From assembly GCA_024743195.1 (NCBI GenBank), contig JANSXE010000008.1, forward strand, positions 1 to 64,000: a stretch of DNA of 64,000 bases. The letters are read 5' to 3'. The translations under genes were made by a program, and so were the position numbers. The DNA is from Alphaproteobacteria bacterium. Lineage in GTDB: Bacteria; Pseudomonadota; Alphaproteobacteria; UBA8366; Aestuariispiraceae. Positions within the stretch are counted from its first letter, which is position 1, and each line of letters starts with the position of its first letter. Of the stretch, positions 6,867 to 15,019 are shown in pieces. The notes under the pieces were generated by a model. It saw only the letters and a program-made list of their open reading frames with translations, was not told where the DNA came from and made no database searches.

Positions 6867-8534
6867 TCAGCGTTGCGCGCGCTCCCAGTCGGGCGCGCGC
6901 CGGACCGGCGCCTCAATCGGCGCGAGCGGCGGTCGGCCCAGGATCGCGTCGCTCATCTTCTCAGCGATCATCAGGGTTGGGCAATTGGTGTTGCCGTTGA
7001 CCACCTCCGGCATGACGGAGGCGTCGACCACGCGCAGGCGCTCCACAGCATAGACCCCGCCCTCGGCGTCGACCACCGCCTGCGGATCGTCGGCCGCGCC
7101 CATGCGGGCGGTGCAGGAGAGGTGCCATTGGGTGTCGACCGCGTCGCGCAGCCTGTCGTCCAACGCGTCGTCGGACTGCGCCTCGGGGCCCGGAAACAAC
7201 TCCTCGCCGGCGAGGTCTTCGAAGGCCGGCTGGCCCAACAGCTCCCGCACCAGGCGGACGCCCTGGCGCAGCCGCGCGGCGTCGCGCGGATTGTCCAGAT
7301 AGTTGACCCGGATGCGCGGCGGCGAGCGGGGATTGGCGTCGCGCAGCCGGATCGAACCGCGGCTATGCGCCTTCATCAGCCCGACATGGATCTGGAAGGC
7401 GTGGCGCGGCAGCGGCGTCCAGCCGTCCACCTGCATGGCGATGGGCGCGATGGTGAGCTGCAGGTCCGGATAGGAGACGCCCGGGCCCGAGCGGATGCAG
7501 GCCACCGTCTCGAAATGGTTGCTGGCGCACACGCCGCCCCGGTCCAGCAGCCAGCGCAGCCCGGCCGCGATCCGACGTGGTCCCCGCGTCTGGGGCCAAA
7601 GCGAGATCGGCTGCCGCAAGCCGACCTTGACGACGAAATCCGGATGTTCGTTCAGGTTCGCGCCGACGCCGGGCCGGTCGGCCAGCGTCTCCACGCCGAT
7701 CTCGGCGAGATGCGCCGCCGGCCCGATTCCGGACAGCATCAGAAGATGCGGCGAGCCGACCGCGCCGGCGCTCAGGATCACCTCGCGCCGGGCGGTGAGG
7801 CGCCGCGCGCCGCCGTCCGCGTCGTCGATCTCGACGCCGACGGCGCGCTTGCCCTCGAACAGCACGCGTCGGACCAGGCGCCCGGTCTCCACGCGCAGGT
7901 TGGGGCGGGTCCGGGCGGGGTCGAGATAAGCGCGCGCAGCGCTCCAACGCTCCCCCTTGTGGATCGTCTGGTCGAGCAGGCCGAAGCCCTCCTGCGCCGC
8001 GCCGCATATGTCGTCCGTGCGCGGGTAACCCGCCTGGGCGCCGGCCTCCAGGAAGGCGCGCGACAGCGGGTGCAGGCGCGCCGGGTCGGGCCGCGCCACC
8101 CGCATCGGCCCCTCGCCGCCGCGATAGGCGTCCGCGCCGCCCTCATAGGTCTCAAGCCGCTTGAAGTAGGGCAGGACGTCCGCATAGCTCCAGCCCGCCG
8201 CGCCCATCTGGCGCCAGGCGTTGTAATCGTCGGCGTGGCCGCGGATGCAGACCATGCCGTTGATTGAGGAGGAGCCGCCGAGCGTCTTGCCCCGGTCGTG
8301 CTTGACCGAGCGGCCGCCGAGGCCCGGCTCCGCCTCGCCCTGGAACGCCCAATTGTGCGTTGTGCGCTGAAGATTGTGCGCCATGGCGGAGGGGATCTTC
8401 AGGAACAGATCGTCGTTCGGCGGCCCCGCCTCCAGCAGCAGCACGCGGGTCCCGGGCTCCGCGCTCAACCGGTTGGCAAGCACGCAGCCGGCGGACCCGG
8501 CGCCGACGATGATGTAATCCGCTTCGGACTCCAT
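6867..8534 (-). CDS. GMC-family FAD oxidoreductase, choline dehydrogenase-like
   Basis: This 555-aa flavoprotein has the GMC ADP-binding motif YIIVGAGSAGCVLANRLS at the N-terminus, the second GMC signature (GKTLGGSSSINGMVCIRG) and the C-terminal active-site region (DTQWHLSCTARMG... VNGNTNCPTLMIAEK). The His/Asn pair of GMC enzymes appears as WHLS and GNTN. Length and motifs match the BetA/alcohol dehydrogenase branch, which oxidises choline or other alcohols to aldehydes. It lies 9 bp downstream of the Rieske gene and probably is cotranscribed with it. The betA name is not assigned because many GMC paralogues use other alcohols. Confidence 0.92.
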   Translation of the reverse strand: MESEADYIIVGAGSAGCVLANRLSAEPGTRVLLLEAGPPNDDLFLKIPSAMAHNLQRTTHNWAFQGEAEPGLGGRSVKHDRGKTLGGSSSINGMVCIRGHADDYNAWRQMGAAGWSYADVLPYFKRLETYEGGADAYRGGEGPMRVARPDPARLHPLSRAFLEAGAQAGYPRTDDICGAAQEGFGLLDQTIHKGERWSAARAYLDPARTRPNLRVETGRLVRRVLFEGKRAVGVEIDDADGGARRLTARREVILSAGAVGSPHLLMLSGIGPAAHLAEIGVETLADRPGVGANLNEHPDFVVKVGLRQPISLWPQTRGPRRIAAGLRWLLDRGGVCASNHFETVACIRSGPGVSYPDLQLTIAPIAMQVDGWTPLPRHAFQIHVGLMKAHSRGSIRLRDANPRSPPRIRVNYLDNPRDAARLRQGVRLVRELLGQPAFEDLAGEELFPGPEAQSDDALDDRLRDAVDTQWHLSCTARMGAADDPQAVVDAEGGVYAVERLRVVDASVMPEVVNGNTNCPTLMIAEKMSDAILGRPPLAPIEAPVRRAPDWERAQR

Positions 8535-8543
8535 GGGTCGGCT

Positions 8544-9728
8544 TTACTCCGCCGCCCGCGGCGTTTCGGCCCGGGCGTCCGGCCCCGCGTCGCCGCCGGT
8601 CAGCGCCTCGTAGACGAGCCTGTGGAAATGGTGGACCAGATGTTCGCTGTTGGCGCTGCGCTCGGCGTCGATCACGTAGCGGCCCTGGTCGAAACCCAGC
8701 GAATGCACCCCCTGTTGGAGCATCAGATTGAGGTCGATGTCCTCCGGCCCGAGCTGGGTGTTGAACCAGTCGATGACCGCGCGACTCAAAGCCCCCGGCT
8801 CGCGCGACTTAGGCCGATAGTGGCCAAAGCGCAGGAGCGTCTTCTCCGGGCCCAGCGGCATCTTGTTGAAGGTCCCGATCACGTCCGCATAGGGGAAGGT
8901 GTAGAGCGTCGTCATCGGCCAGAGCGTGATGTTGTAGAACCAGTCGGTCTGGTACGCGGCGCCGGCGACCGGATGGCCGAAGGCGGTCTCGACCGCTTTC
9001 GGCGGGCCCTTGAAGTCCCACCACTTGCCGTGCGGGGTCATGCTGTAGCCCTTGAAGTCGATCAGATGCGCCAGCTCCTTGTGCACCGGGCCGGAAAGCT
9101 GGAAGTGATAGCCTTCGATCTCGTTGTCGATGATCACCTTCCAGTTGACGTCGATTTCGTAGTCGACCTCCTCGACGAAGACGAGGTCGTCGAGATCGCG
9201 GAAAAAGGGGCGCATGGCCTCCTCCGCGCCGGCGGCCTCCTCGGCCAGCGGCGTCGCCTCCAGGTCCATGTTGACGAAGAGAAAGCCGGCGTACTCTTCG
9301 ACGCGGACGGCCTTCAGCGAGAATTCGGACGGGTCGAAGCCCTTCAGCGCGCCGGTGCGCGGGGCGGTCTTCAGCGTCCCGTCGAAGGCGTAGCTCCAGG
9401 CGTGATAGGGGCAGGTGATGGCGCGCTTGATCTGGCCGCGGCGCTCCTGGATCAAGCGCGTGCCGCGGTGCTGGCAGACATTGTGATAGGCGTGCACGGC
9501 GCCGTCGTCGCCGCGCACGACCAGCACGCTCTGTCGGTCGATGTCGAACTTCACGAAATCCCCGGGCTCGGGAACCTCCGAGCGGTGGCAGACGCAGTGC
9601 CAGGATCGATGGACGATCGTCTCCACTTCGTGGGCGTAGATCGCCGGGTCGAAGAAATAGCGGGAGGGAAGCGTCAGCGCCTCCTCCGGGTCGCCGATCT
9701 CCCAGTCGAGCGTCTTGCCGTCCCGCAT
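8544..9728 (-). CDS. Rieske non-haem iron oxygenase, alpha subunit
   Basis: This 394-aa oxygenase probably hydroxylates a methylated amine or related substrate. The Rieske centre is CQHRG ... CPYHAWSY (C-x-H, C-x2-H). The mononuclear iron region reads DNEIEGYHFQLSGPVH, with seven residues between the likely histidines rather than the usual four or five, so ligand assignment there is less sure. The start is ATG 9728 (MRDGKTLDWEIG) behind AAGGAGG; the longer ORF to 9890 is untranslated leader. It heads the minus-strand unit with GMC and SDR genes and is divergent from a GlxA-type regulator. No reductase partner is adjacent. Betaine, carnitine or choline monooxygenase types are all possible. Confidence 0.88.
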   Translation of the reverse strand: MRDGKTLDWEIGDPEEALTLPSRYFFDPAIYAHEVETIVHRSWHCVCHRSEVPEPGDFVKFDIDRQSVLVVRGDDGAVHAYHNVCQHRGTRLIQERRGQIKRAITCPYHAWSYAFDGTLKTAPRTGALKGFDPSEFSLKAVRVEEYAGFLFVNMDLEATPLAEEAAGAEEAMRPFFRDLDDLVFVEEVDYEIDVNWKVIIDNEIEGYHFQLSGPVHKELAHLIDFKGYSMTPHGKWWDFKGPPKAVETAFGHPVAGAAYQTDWFYNITLWPMTTLYTFPYADVIGTFNKMPLGPEKTLLRFGHYRPKSREPGALSRAVIDWFNTQLGPEDIDLNLMLQQGVHSLGFDQGRYVIDAERSANSEHLVHHFHRLVYEALTGGDAGPDARAETPRAAE

Positions 9729-9870
9729 GGCCGATCCTCCTTCGCAAATTCGCGGTCGACTGCGGCCCGTGCGAACCGCTGAGCCGCGACGGTAGGGGAT
9801 GCGATCGCACAAAATTGATGTTTTTCGACAAATAGGTGAGGATAAAAGGCAAAACTTGACCGGAGGCGGC
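9729..9870. promoter_or_regulatory. Divergent promoter region of Rieske operon and GlxA-type regulator
   Basis: This is the 142-bp region between the divergent Rieske gene (start 9728) and regulator (start 9871). It has a sharp AT-rich stretch (about 9809-9860) in an otherwise GC-rich sequence and a perfect 10-bp palindrome TGCGATCGCA at 9800-9809. Control of both genes from here, probably by the adjacent AraC-type protein, is inference from layout. Confidence 0.5.
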
Positions 9871-10890
9871 GTGACGGACCGGTGTCTCATCCTGACCCAT
9901 GACGGCTATCCCGCCGCCGCGCTCGGCCTGCTGGCGGACGCCTTCGGGACGGTCAACTGGCTGCGGGGCGCACCCGCCTTCACCTGGGTTCAGGCGGCGG
10001 CCGGCGCCGACGGCGCAACGTCCTATGGCGGACTGTCGGTCCCGTTCCGCCCGCTGGAGGCGGTCGCCGACGAACCCTGGGATCATCTCTTCGTCGTCGT
10101 CAGCTTCGACCCGCTGACGCCCGCGACGGACGAGCGGGTGGTCGGCCTGATCCGCCGGGCCTACCGGCGCGGTGCGACCGTCTGCGGGGTGGAGACCGGG
10201 GCGGCCGTCCTGGCGGCGGCCGGCCTGCTCGACGGCGGGGAGGCGGCGGTGCATTGGGCGAACCGCGACGGGTTCTCCGAGGCGTTTCCGGACGTCGCCT
10301 TGAGCGCGCGTCCGGTCGCCCGCCACCAGCGCTGCATCACCTGCGTGGGCGGGACGGCGACGCTCGACGCCGCGCTGCTGGTCATCGAAGGCCGGCTCGG
10401 CCGCGTCGCGGCGCTGGAGGTCGCCAAGCATCTGAACCATGTCTGGCCCCCGCGCGACCCCGACGCTCAAGGCCCGCGGCGCGCCCGGGAGCCGGCGCTG
10501 GACCGCGCGCTGGCGCTGATGGAGCGCCATCTGGAGGAGCCGCTGTCCTGCGCGGAGATCGCGGCGCGGATCGGCCTCTCCCAGCGACGGATGGAGCGCC
10601 TGTTCCGCCGCGCGCTCGGGACAACGCCCAAGGGGCGCTATCTGGCCCTCCGGCTCACCCGCGCCCAGAACCTGCTGCAGCAGACGACGCTCAGCGTCGG
10701 GGAGGTCGCGACCTCGGCCGGCTTCGCCTCCTTCGCCCATTTCGCGCGCAGCTACCGGGCGCATTTCGGCCTGCCGCCGTCGCGCGACCGCGAGCAGAAG
10801 GCCACCGCCGGCGCGCCCCGCGTCTTCCTGGACCCCGCCCAGACGGCGTCCGACGGCGCCGGCTTGCCAGACGCGCCGGTCGAGCCGTAG
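9871..10890 (+). CDS. GlxA-family AraC-type transcriptional regulator
   Basis: This 339-aa regulator has an N-terminal DJ-1/PfpI-like domain (about 1-170; CLILTHDGYPAAALGLLADA) and a C-terminal AraC HTH pair (about 215-310; ALMERHLEEPLSCAEIAARIGLS...RMERLFRRALG...). GlxA-type regulators such as GbdR and CdhR control betaine and carnitine catabolism in Pseudomonas. I prefer the GTG at 9871, eight bases after CGGAGG, over the ORF-track start at 9799, which would put the RBS inside the gene. Its 5' neighbour is the divergent Rieske operon and its 3' neighbour a second GlxA-type gene 54 bp on, so it is a likely local regulator. Confidence 0.9.
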   Translation: MTDRCLILTHDGYPAAALGLLADAFGTVNWLRGAPAFTWVQAAAGADGATSYGGLSVPFRPLEAVADEPWDHLFVVVSFDPLTPATDERVVGLIRRAYRRGATVCGVETGAAVLAAAGLLDGGEAAVHWANRDGFSEAFPDVALSARPVARHQRCITCVGGTATLDAALLVIEGRLGRVAALEVAKHLNHVWPPRDPDAQGPRRAREPALDRALALMERHLEEPLSCAEIAARIGLSQRRMERLFRRALGTTPKGRYLALRLTRAQNLLQQTTLSVGEVATSAGFASFAHFARSYRAHFGLPPSRDREQKATAGAPRVFLDPAQTASDGAGLPDAPVEP

Positions 10891-10944
10891 CCTCTCCAGT
10901 CCCGGACGGACCGCCCAGCGGCGGACTCGCGGAGCGTCGCCGTC

Positions 10945-12024
10945 ATGCCCTATCAGATCGCGATCCTGGCGACCCCCAGCTTCAATGCGCTGGCGACCCT
11001 CGCCTTCATCGACCCGTTCCGGGCGGCGAACTATCTGGACAACCGCGCGCTCTACCGCTGGCGGCTGTTCTCCGACGCCGGCGGGCTGCTGCGCGCCAGC
11101 AACGGGCTGGCGCTCGAGACCGAGCCGCTGTCGGCGGCCGACGACTGGGCGGCCGACGACTGGGCGGCCGACGACTGGGCGGCCGACGACTGGGCGGGCG
11201 ACGACTGGGCGGGCGACGACCGGGCGCCCGACATGGCCGTGATCTCGTCGAGCTGGACGCCCGAAGCCTTTTACGGCGACGAGCGCCTGATGGGCCGGAT
11301 CCGGCGCTGGGCGCGGGGCGGCGTGACGTTGGTCGGGCTCGACACCGGCGCCTTCATCCTGGCCGAGGCGGGTCAGCTCGAAGGCCGTCGCGCCGCCTGC
11401 CACTACGAGCATATCGACGCGCTACAGGAGGTCCATCCGCAGACCGTCCCGACCGAGCAGCTTTTCGTCGTCGACGGCCACGTGCTGACCTGCGCCGGCG
11501 GCGCGGCGTCGGTCGACCTCGCGCTCAATATCCTGCGGCTGCATCACGGCGACGCGCTGGCCAACGCCAGCGCGCGCTACATCTTCCACGACCGGCTGCG
11601 CTTCGAAGGGGAGACGCAGAATCCGACCGGCTACGAGCCGATCGGCCAGACCACGCCGGCCGCCCTGCGCGAGGCGATCCTGCTGATGGAGCGCCATCTG
11701 GAGGAGCCGCTGTCGGCGCCGGAGATCGCGCGGCGCACCGGCCGCTCGCACCGGCATCTGACGCGGCTGTTCCGGCGCTACACCAAGAAGTCGCTGGTGC
11801 AGTACTATCGCGACATCCGCCTCGACCGCGGCCGCGCGCTGGTGACGCAGACGGAGATGAGCGTGCTCGAGATCGCGCTCGCCTGCGGCTTCGCGAGCCC
11901 GGAGCATTTCGCGCGCGCCTATCGCGCGCGCTTCGCGATCACGCCGCGCGCCGACCGGGTGGCGGGCCGGGTGCCTTTCGAGTTCCGCGCCTGGCCAATG
12001 CACCCGCAAGGCCGAAAGAGTTAA
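10945..12024 (+). CDS. GlxA-family AraC-type regulator with AADDW repeat insert
   Basis: This is a second regulator of the same architecture (359 aa): a DJ-1/PfpI-like sensor domain (IAILATPSFNALATLAFIDP) and a C-terminal AraC domain (AILLMERHLEEPLSAPEIARRTG, HLTRLFRRYTKKS). Residues about 64-93 are a 15-bp DNA repeat giving AADDW/AGDDW units, inserted in a surface region between LETEPLS and RAPDMAVISSSW where relatives would have a short loop. The AraC domain resembles regulator 1 (shared LMERHLEEPLS and GFAS segments), so the pair may be an old duplication. It lies 104 bp upstream of the carnitine/Rieske operon it may control. Confidence 0.9.
   Translation: MPYQIAILATPSFNALATLAFIDPFRAANYLDNRALYRWRLFSDAGGLLRASNGLALETEPLSAADDWAADDWAADDWAADDWAGDDWAGDDRAPDMAVISSSWTPEAFYGDERLMGRIRRWARGGVTLVGLDTGAFILAEAGQLEGRRAACHYEHIDALQEVHPQTVPTEQLFVVDGHVLTCAGGAASVDLALNILRLHHGDALANASARYIFHDRLRFEGETQNPTGYEPIGQTTPAALREAILLMERHLEEPLSAPEIARRTGRSHRHLTRLFRRYTKKSLVQYYRDIRLDRGRALVTQTEMSVLEIALACGFASPEHFARAYRARFAITPRADRVAGRVPFEFRAWPMHPQGRKS
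11134..11223 (+). repeat. 15-bp tandem repeat x6 inside GlxA-type regulator
   Basis: Four perfect copies of GCGGCCGACGACTGG are followed by two variants (GCGGGCGACGACTGG, then one ending CGG). The array encodes AADDW x4 and then AGDDW and AGDDR. The near identity of units at base level shows recent expansion by slippage or unequal exchange, always in frame. Confidence 0.97.
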
Positions 12025-12128
12025 CTCGACGGCGATTTCTGTCAGTATTGCGATCGGCTCCGCGCCCAGACTTTCGGTCGCGATGCGGCGGTCGGGCCGC
12101 CGACCCGCCCGAAGAGGAGACCGACGCC

Positions 12129-13280
12129 ATGAGCGAGCATCTGACCCAACGGGACGCGCAGGCGATCCGCCGGGGCTTCGACGCGACGCCCGCGCGCTCG
12201 CACTCGCTGAACGCGGACGCCTATGTGAAACAGGCCTGGTTCGACCTCGAAGGCCCGGCCGTCTTCGCGTGCGCCTGGCGCTGGCTGTGCCATGGGGAAA
12301 GCCTGCGCGAGGCCGGCGCCTATGTGACCGCCGAAATCGCCGGCCGGCCGATCCTGGTCGTGCGGGGCCGGGACGGCGTGCTGCGCGGCTTCTACAATGT
12401 CTGCAAGCACCGGGCGCATCATCTGCTGACCGGCTCGGGCCGCACCAGCCGGATCTCCTGCCCCTATCACGCCTGGACCTACGATCTGACCGGCGGTCTG
12501 CGCGCCGCGCCGCACACCGAGCATCTGGAGGATTTCGACAAGGACGCGATCCGCCTCGACCCGGTGCGGGTGGAGGAGTTCTGCGGCTTCGTCTTCGTCA
12601 ATCTGGCCCCCGACGCCGCGCCGCTGGCGGAGCAGTCGGAAGGTCTCGCCGCCGAGGTCGCCCGCTACGCGCCCGACATCGACCGGCTGACCCACGCGCA
12701 CCGACTGACCTACGACATCCGCTCGAACTGGAAGAACGTCGTCGACAATTTCCTGGAATGCTACCACTGCCGGATTGCGCACAAGGACTTCGTGACCCTG
12801 GTCGACATGGACACCTACAAGGTGACGACCCACGGGATCTATTCCAGCCATATGGCGGAAGCCGGCACGCAGGCGAACAGCGCCTATCCGGTGGACGACG
12901 CGACCGTGCGCGACCACGCGGTCTGGTGGCTCTGGCCGACCACCTGCATGATGCGCTATCCGGGCCGCGGCAACTTCCTGATCCTGAACGTGATCCCGCT
13001 GGGGCCGGACCGGACGCTCGAGACCTACGACTTCTATCTTGAGGAGCCGACGCCGAACGAGGCCGAGCGCGAGGCCATCCGCTACATCGACGAGGTGCTG
13101 CAGCGTGAGGACATCGAGCTGGTCGAAAGCGTCCAGAAGGGCATGGCGACGCCGGCCTTCACGCAGGGCCGCCTCGTGGTGGACCCCGAAGGCTCCGGCC
13201 TCTCCGAGCACGCCGTGCATCATTTCCATGGGCTTGTATTGGACGCCTATGAGCGCGTCCTGACGGGCGGCCAGCCGTGA
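12129..13280 (+). CDS. Rieske non-haem iron oxygenase, betaine/carnitine monooxygenase-like
   Basis: This 383-aa oxygenase alpha subunit has Rieske ligands CKHRAHHLL ... CPYHAWTYDL and the mononuclear iron site DNFLECYHCRIAH (H-x4-H preceded by E). The ECYHC type of motif and overall length match the group containing glycine-betaine monooxygenase GbcA and carnitine oxygenase CntA. ATG 12129 follows AGAGGAGACC; the long upstream frame in the ORF track is a shadow of the regulators. It is the first gene of an operon with SDR (4-bp overlap), BKACE, SDR, carnitine dehydrogenase and choline-sulfatase. No ferredoxin reductase gene is next to it, so electrons must come from elsewhere. A demethylation role on betaine is the best guess. 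Confidence 0.87.
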   Translation: MSEHLTQRDAQAIRRGFDATPARSHSLNADAYVKQAWFDLEGPAVFACAWRWLCHGESLREAGAYVTAEIAGRPILVVRGRDGVLRGFYNVCKHRAHHLLTGSGRTSRISCPYHAWTYDLTGGLRAAPHTEHLEDFDKDAIRLDPVRVEEFCGFVFVNLAPDAAPLAEQSEGLAAEVARYAPDIDRLTHAHRLTYDIRSNWKNVVDNFLECYHCRIAHKDFVTLVDMDTYKVTTHGIYSSHMAEAGTQANSAYPVDDATVRDHAVWWLWPTTCMMRYPGRGNFLILNVIPLGPDRTLETYDFYLEEPTPNEAEREAIRYIDEVLQREDIELVESVQKGMATPAFTQGRLVVDPEGSGLSEHAVHHFHGLVLDAYERVLTGGQP

Positions 13281-14041
13281 GCGACGGCCGTCTCGCCGGC
13301 AAGCGCGCCGTCGTCACCGGCGGTTGCGGCGGCATCGGGACCGCGATCTGCGCGCGCTTCGCCCGGGAAGGGGCGACGGTCGTCGCCTGCGACGTCGCCG
13401 GGACGGACGCGCCCGCGCCGGGGGGCGTGACGGTCGCGCGCCTCGACGTCACGGACGAGGACGCCGTCGCCGCCCTCTTCGCCTCGCTGGCGGAGGAGGG
13501 GCCGGCCCTCGACATCCTGGTCAATGCGGCCGGGATCGAGATCGAGAAGACGATCGAGGAGACGACCCTCGAGGAGTGGAACCGCATCTTCGCGATCAAC
13601 GTGACCGGCATGTTCCTGACCGCGAAGCACGCGCTGCCGCTCTTGCGTCGGGCGGGGGAGGCCTCGGTGGTCAATTTCGGCTCCTATGACGGCTTCATCG
13701 CCGATCCGGGCCTCGCCGCCTATTGCGCGACCAAGGGCGCGGTGCACGCGCTGACCCGCGCCATGGCGTGCGATCACGGGCCGGAGGGGATCCGCGTCAA
13801 CGCGGTCTGCCCCGGCTATATCGACACGCCGATGCTGCAAAGCTTCTTCCAGGACGCCGGCGACATCGAAAGCCTGCAGCAGGCGGTGCGCGACGTGCAT
13901 CCGATGCGGCGCTACGGCACGCCGGAGGACATCGCCAACCTCGTCACCTGGCTCGCCTCCGACGAGGCGCGCTACGCCAGCGGCCAGCTCTGGGTCCTCG
14001 ACGGGGGATTGAGCGCGCAGGTCCAGCAGATGAGGCTCTGA
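13277..14041 (+). CDS. SDR-family oxidoreductase
   Basis: This 254-aa classical SDR has TGGCGGIG near the N-terminus, LVNAAGIE, the catalytic YCATKGA and a typical C-terminus (ASGQLWVLDGGLSAQ). It starts with a GTG that overlaps the preceding Rieske stop (GTGA), indicating translational coupling. It is probably an NAD(P)-dependent dehydrogenase of an intermediate generated by the Rieske protein or of a 3-hydroxy acid linked to carnitine-type metabolism. The sequence alone does not fix the substrate. It is not closely similar to the SDR two genes downstream beyond family motifs, though both use an (I/V)(E/Q)(I/V)EKT segment after NAG. Confidence 0.9.
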   Translation: MSDGRLAGKRAVVTGGCGGIGTAICARFAREGATVVACDVAGTDAPAPGGVTVARLDVTDEDAVAALFASLAEEGPALDILVNAAGIEIEKTIEETTLEEWNRIFAINVTGMFLTAKHALPLLRRAGEASVVNFGSYDGFIADPGLAAYCATKGAVHALTRAMACDHGPEGIRVNAVCPGYIDTPMLQSFFQDAGDIESLQQAVRDVHPMRRYGTPEDIANLVTWLASDEARYASGQLWVLDGGLSAQVQQMRL

Positions 14042-14046
14042 CCCAT

Positions 14047-14979
14047 ATGGCCCCGAAACCGGTCATCATCACCTGTGCGCCGACCGGCGGCGTGCACACG
14101 CCCACCATGTCGCCGCATCTGCCGATCACGCCGCGCGAGATCGCCGCCGAAGCGATCGCGGCGGCCGAGGCCGGCGCCAGCATCATCCATCTGCACGCCC
14201 GCGACCCCGAGACCGGCAAGCCGGATCCGAGCCCCGAGCGCTTCATGGAGTTCCTGCCGGTCATCAAGCAGTCGACGGATGCGGTGGTGAACGTCTCCAC
14301 CGGCGGCGGGCTCGGCATGACGCGCGAGGAGCGGCTGCGCGCGGCCCTGCGCGCGTCGCCGGAGATGGCCTCGCTCAATGTCGGCTCGATGAATTTCGGC
14401 CTCTTTCCCATGCTTGGGAAATATCAGGACTGGACGCATTCCTGGGAGCCCGAGTTCCTGGAGATGACGCGCGACTTCATCTTCCGGAACACCTTCGCGG
14501 ACATCGAATACATCCTGAAGGAGCTGGGCGAGGGCTGCGGGACGCGCTTCGAGTTCGAATGCTACGACCTGGGCCATCTCTACAATCTGGCCTGGTTCGT
14601 CGATCAGAAACTCGTCGAGCCGCCCTTCTTCGTGCAGATGGTGTTCGGGATTCTGGGCGGCATGGGCGCGGAACTGGACCATCTGGTGCATCTGAAGCGC
14701 ACGGCCGACCGGCTGTTCGGCGACGCCTACGAATGGTCGGTTCTGGCCGCGGGCCGGCATCAGATGAGCTTCGCGACCCAGTCCGCGATGCTGGGCGGCA
14801 ATCTGCGCGTCGGGTTGGAGGACAGCCTCTATATCGGCCCGGGCGAGTTGGCGAAGAGCAACGCCGACCAGGTGACGAAGATCCGCCGCATCGTGGAGGA
14901 TCTGGGCCTCACGGTCGCCACGCCCGATGAGGCGCGCGCGCGGCTCGCCCTCAAGGGCGGCGACGCGGTCGGTTTCTGA
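14047..14979 (+). CDS. BKACE (DUF849) beta-keto acid cleavage enzyme, probable dehydrocarnitine cleavage
   Basis: This 310-aa TIM-barrel enzyme has the zinc-binding HLHARD motif near residue 48 and the family start PVIITCAPTGGVHTPTMSPHLP. BKACE enzymes react a beta-keto acid with acetyl-CoA to give acetoacetate and a new acyl-CoA. In carnitine degradation this converts 3-dehydrocarnitine into betainyl-CoA. A carnitine-dehydrogenase-like gene lies two genes downstream, which supports that substrate. The start ATG 14047 is 5 bp after the SDR stop; the ORF-track start at 13723 is upstream read-through. The thioesterase that usually releases betaine is not seen here. Confidence 0.88.
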   Translation: MAPKPVIITCAPTGGVHTPTMSPHLPITPREIAAEAIAAAEAGASIIHLHARDPETGKPDPSPERFMEFLPVIKQSTDAVVNVSTGGGLGMTREERLRAALRASPEMASLNVGSMNFGLFPMLGKYQDWTHSWEPEFLEMTRDFIFRNTFADIEYILKELGEGCGTRFEFECYDLGHLYNLAWFVDQKLVEPPFFVQMVFGILGGMGAELDHLVHLKRTADRLFGDAYEWSVLAAGRHQMSFATQSAMLGGNLRVGLEDSLYIGPGELAKSNADQVTKIRRIVEDLGLTVATPDEARARLALKGGDAVGF

Positions 14980-15019
14980 ACGCCGTCGCCGCGGCGACGG
15001 ATTGGCTGGGAGACAAGCG

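Noticed and set aside
5919-8267. 782-aa plus-strand ORF opposite SDR and GMC genes
   Set aside because: Antisense shadow with low-complexity composition; the minus-strand genes have all family motifs.
11134-11223. Short tandem array as a possible CRISPR
   Set aside because: Units abut with no spacers and are in frame within a gene.
8809-11412. 867-aa minus-strand ORF across the regulators and Rieske gene
   Set aside because: It spans a divergent promoter and two good plus-strand genes; composition is Arg/Pro/Gly-rich with no motif.
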